From positions 59,400,019-59,464,018 of the forward strand of contig CM049306.1 of NCBI GenBank assembly GCA_026874595.1: 64,000 nt of DNA, written 5' to 3'. The stretch is from Sipunculus nudus. Taxonomy: Eukaryota > Annelida > Sipuncula > Golfingiida > Sipunculidae. Under the pieces are notes generated by a model. That model was given only the letters and a program-made list of their open reading frames with translations, did no database searches and had not been told where the DNA came from. Positions 61,265 to 64,000 of this stretch are shown here, in pieces (positions within the stretch are counted from its first letter, which is position 1; each line of letters opens with the position of its first letter). Both the position numbers and the translations under genes were made by a program.

Positions 61265-61565
61265 ACGCAGATGTTACATCAGTTCATCCCTATTCGTGTG
61301 TACGTTTGTGTGTTTTTTTTTCACAACATCTCCTAAAATTTGCATGGCGTTTCGGGAATGGGCCAATGAAGAGTCGCTTAGATTTTGGTGTAGATGCGGC
61401 ACATGATCCAGATTCAGGAAGGTCATCAGGGGATATTCACAAATGTACAGTTACGTATTCACGAATGAACCTCGGAATATAGATGCAGAATAAGTGAATA
61501 CAAACACGTTTTTTTTCCCACATGGCAGACGCTTGTTTTCATTAGAATGAACATTTCTAGTTTTC
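61265..61565 (+). repeat. Dispersed repeat family A, copy 7
   Basis: Blocks 'ttcgtgtgtacgtttgtgtg', 'ggcgtttcgggaatgggcca', 'ttttggtgtagatgc', 'gatccagattcag', 'ggatattcacaaatgtacag' and 'cattagaatgaacatttcta' appear in the same order as copies 1 and 2. The open frame 61246-61482 lies inside this repeat and is not a gene. Confidence 0.6.
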
Positions 61566-61690
61566 TTTAAATTTAATTAATCGAAATATGAATTAAAAAT
61601 TCGCAAAATTTTAGATTTCATTATAAGCCAAGTTATAAATTAGTTTCATTCTATTCAGTGGGGGTATTAATCCCCGGAGCACAAATTTCT

Positions 61691-61694
<4 letters not shown>

Positions 61695-61741
<47 letters not shown>
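61695..61741 (+). repeat. (TA)n microsatellite
   Basis: About 23 TA units, 150 bp upstream of slit exon 2. Confidence 0.95.
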
Positions 61742-61744
<3 letters not shown>

Positions 61745-61890
61745 CAAGTATGACCGCCTTTCTGAGTGTGAGGTTGCTTGCAAGATTTTGTTTTCAGGCC
61801 TTATTCTAATAATCCTTATAGTTTATATCAGTATCATTACACGCGACATCAATGGCACATTAACTTTATACCGTTTCCTTTTCTTTTCAG

Positions 61891-61962
61891 AGACTTACAA
61901 GGCAATAACATAACAGTCATTCGAAAAGACGATTTCGCTGGATTGAAGCGATTGAGAATATT
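61891..61962 (+). CDS. slit: Slit, exon 2 (one leucine-rich repeat)
   Basis: Seventy-two nucleotides between ttttcttttcag and TT|gtgagt. It enters by completing Leu from exon 1 and encodes DLQGNNITVIRKDDFAGLKR followed by LRI, leaving again in phase 2. LxLxxNxI and xxFxGLxxLRxL are the canonical LRR positions. The sequence closely matches the first LRR of animal Slit proteins as I remember them (L-N/Q-G-N-N-I-T-x-I ... D-F-A-G-L). One-repeat, 72-nt exons in a single phase are typical of Slit LRR arrays. It lies on the concave LRR domain 1. Confidence 0.85.
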
Positions 61963-62489
61963 GTGAGTATAAACACTATTTACATGATTTTTTATAACAG
62001 TTAGATTCTCTTGATATTGATGTTTCGTGAGACAAGGAAACTGCTATACATACATTTTTTTCATTTATAATGGGAAGGATTAAAATTTATACATCCGGCC
62101 ACGTAAAATCCTTGTTCAATATGCAGGGTCACGCAAAACCAAAAAGGACCACCATGTAGATGATTTGGTGAGCAGTGACCCACACGCTTCCCTTGACACC
62201 CTGACCAGAACGTTTCTTTTTGGTTCTGACACCAATGTCCTTTGCTTTTCTGCGCATGGAGATCCGCATTCTTGTGTGTTTGTTGAAACTATGGTTTATA
62301 GATGAGAGGGTTAGTTGAGTAAGCGTCACACGGTTCGAGGGTTACGATGGCCAGGTGTTCCTACAATCCCACTTCCCCTCAATGCATATTTCACGGCAGC
62401 TATCGTACACTGGTCAGTTGGCGTTGTCAGCCCCGTTAGCGGATGTTTCTGTCTTTGTTATACTGGATCACCCTTCGACCAGATGCCGT

Positions 62490-62800
62490 TTCCATTCAAA
62501 ACGAACCTCTTCCACTTAGCGTGGGGCGGCCGGGACTACTTGCCTCAACTGTCAAACTTTAAAATAAAATTTTGTTACATATCAAGGAAGCGCCTTCTGT
62601 TTTCATTTTACATGCGTATGGTCACAAAGTATTACTTGTATTCCTTGAATTCTTATCACAAAAACACCTATTTTTATGTAGTTTTTTTTTTTTTTTAATT
62701 TTATCAAACATATTTGAAGGGACTACAATACCCTCTTCACTACAATTAAACCTAAGCCGCTGGTGCATTAAGAAGCCCCGGTGCATTGTGGGCCGCAGAT
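62490..62800 (+). repeat. Dispersed repeat family B, copy 3
   Basis: Reverse-oriented relative to the copies at 15925 and 17445. It shares 'caaaacgaacctcttccac', 'aaattttgttacatatcaag', 'gcgccttctg', 'acaaagtattac' and 'agaagccccggtgcattgtg'. A long poly-T interrupts it at about 62683. Confidence 0.6.
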
Positions 62801-62862
62801 TTTGAAGCTCACAATTCTTAGCCAGCAGATTGTACTCTCGTGAGTCCGATCCTGCGCAGGCT

Positions 62863-62905
<43 letters not shown>

Positions 62906-62944
62906 TGTTCGCTCGCTCTCTCTCATTCTGTCTCTGTCTGTCTG

Positions 62945-63011
<67 letters not shown>

Positions 63012-63027
63012 GTCTTTCCGTCTCTCT
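62863..63027 (+). repeat. (CT)n microsatellite, long and interrupted
   Basis: About 160 bp of nearly pure pyrimidine CT repeats in slit intron 2. The LSLSLS and EREREREK frames across it are not genes. Confidence 0.95.
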
Positions 63028-63551
63028 CTCTACCAGTAAAGATTTCAAGCATTACTTGTTTGATGCTATATACTCAATTCTGAATATATTTTATCATATT
63101 CCTTAATTTTTATACCATATTAGTTTTATGAATCAATATGGAACATCTGTGATATTATTTTTTATTCAGTATTCTATAATTTTTATAAATAACGATATCA
63201 TGTTCTAAATTAAGAAGATCATATAAGCATGGCGCATCGTGACTTTCCAAGACATTTTTATTCATGTTTATTATCCCTAAGCCAGTTTTTGTTTCTTTGC
63301 ATAGCATGGTATCCTTGATAGGATAAACGAGTTACTGTGCATAAATGGCTCAACAGTTTGTAATCAGTCTTGATCTGATAGAACCATGGAAGCATATAAC
63401 GCCTTTCATCGTAGTTTCAGGAGAGGTTCTTTCATTTTCTAAACGCGCAGCTGTTATATTGGCCTGTTTAACTAGTGTGTTGAATACAGCTGGAGGTATT
63501 TTTACGATAACAGAGGATGTTAGGCCTAAATTGAGATATTTTTTTTTTCAG

Positions 63552-63623
63552 GCAATTATTGGATAATGACATCCATACAATAGAAAAAGGCGCCTTTGAC
63601 GACTTGGTCACAATGGAGCGACT
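63552..63623 (+). CDS. slit: Slit, exon 3 (second leucine-rich repeat)
   Basis: Seventy-two nucleotides from ttttttttcag to CT|gtaagt, phase 2 on both sides. It encodes QLLDNDIHTIEKGAFDDLVT followed by MER, with split Leu at each end. The pattern LQLxDNxIxTIExGAFxDLxxxERL is strongly Slit-like (second LRR of LRR domain 1). The next exon should begin by completing Leu and lies beyond the window. Confidence 0.85.
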
Positions 63624-64000
63624 GTAAGTACCCTCATCTCCCTCTCTTCATATAAGCAGATGACGGAAGTGAGGTCAATCTGTCAGGGCGCATGTGCGGG
63701 CCGCCCTACTTAAGTCTGTCTCATTTGCATAAATTATTATTACATTGCACCTTCAGTATTACCGACTAAATAAGAACAAGCGTTAATAATGCATGCCGTT
63801 ACTATAGCGATAGATCTTTTTAATCCAAGCAGCTGAACATCTCTGCAGGTCTTTTATAAAAAGTGAAAGCACAATGTTGTATTTGTGATTCTTTACAAGT
63901 ACCGTAAGGGAACGCAGGGCACCCCGGCATTTTTTATATAAATACATACCAACAGGATTTAAAGTGACAATAAAAAATAGGACAACACGGGCATTAAATT
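63624..64000 (+). other. slit intron 3, 5' part
   Basis: Follows the donor gtaagt after exon 3. No further exon is seen before the window ends. Confidence 0.7.

Larger units (their letters stand above)
45370..61890 (+). other. slit intron 1 (16.5 kb)
   Basis: Bounded by gtaagt at 45370 and ttttcttttcag at 61890. It is filled with microsatellites, poly-C runs, a 15-bp minisatellite (48300-48412), a 3.2-kb inverted-repeat element with a satellite array (54625-57791), and dispersed repeats at 48128, 60225 and 61265. No nested gene is recognised. Confidence 0.7.
61963..63551 (+). other. slit intron 2
   Basis: From gtgagt to ttttttttcag. It contains a family B repeat copy (62490-62800) and a long CT tract (62863-63027). 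The minus frame 62129-62329 has no recognisable domain. Confidence 0.75.

Noticed and set aside
45370-61890. Intronic miR-218-type microRNA, as in vertebrate SLIT genes
   Set aside because: Vertebrate miR-218 lies in a later intron, and no matching hairpin was recognised here.
62768-63106. LSLSLS / EREREREK open frames on both strands
   Set aside because: Translations of a long CT microsatellite.

Overview
This is an animal (metazoan) genomic window, not a bacterial or viral one. It has spliced genes with GT/AG introns, AT-rich intergenic DNA, very many long AT, CT, CA and poly-C tracts, and several families of short non-autonomous DNA transposons. A Slit gene, an ankyrin-rich TRP channel and molluscan-style AGGTCA-rich tandem repeats point to a lophotrochozoan, most likely a mollusc. 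The class cannot be decided from this sequence.

Three protein genes can be supported, all on the plus strand. (1) The terminal coding exon (11678-13467) of a polytopic membrane protein, best guess Tincar-like, with a poly(A) signal near 14317. Its upstream exons were not found. (2) A complete-looking TRP channel gene in three coding exons (22031-22111, 25681-25806, 27193-31071), all joined in phase 0. It predicts about 1,361 residues: roughly 18 ankyrin repeats, six membrane segments, a TRPV-like pore and a C-terminal coiled coil. (3) The 5' end of a slit orthologue: exon 1 (45158-45369, signal peptide and LRRNT) and two 72-nt leucine-rich-repeat exons (61891-61962, 63552-63623). The intron phases chain perfectly, and the gene runs off the right edge.

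Region by region: 0.57-2.2 kb is a decayed transposon with terminal inverted repeats and minus-strand fragments of a SAP / SWIM zinc finger / YqaJ-like protein. 2.2-11.6 kb is intergenic, with dispersed repeats and a 768-bp MITE. 11.7-14.3 kb is gene 1. 14.4-22 kb holds repeats, including a tRNA-derived SINE next to a fold-back element. 22-31.6 kb is the TRP gene. 31.6-45 kb is intergenic, including a tandem array (36.5-39.5 kb). 45.2-64 kb is slit. Its 16.5-kb first intron carries a 3.2-kb inverted-repeat-bounded element that contains a (CCG)n tract and about nine ~288-bp tandem monomers loaded with nuclear-receptor half-sites.

The genes do not form an operon or an obvious pathway. Slit is a secreted axon-guidance ligand, the TRP protein a probable sensory cation channel, and Tincar-like proteins are membrane proteins of poorly known function. 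The most interesting non-genic signals are the AGGTCA satellite inside slit, the long-ankyrin TRPV-like channel, the SAP/SWIM/YqaJ transposon, and repeated copies of the palindrome GTGGCGCCAC.
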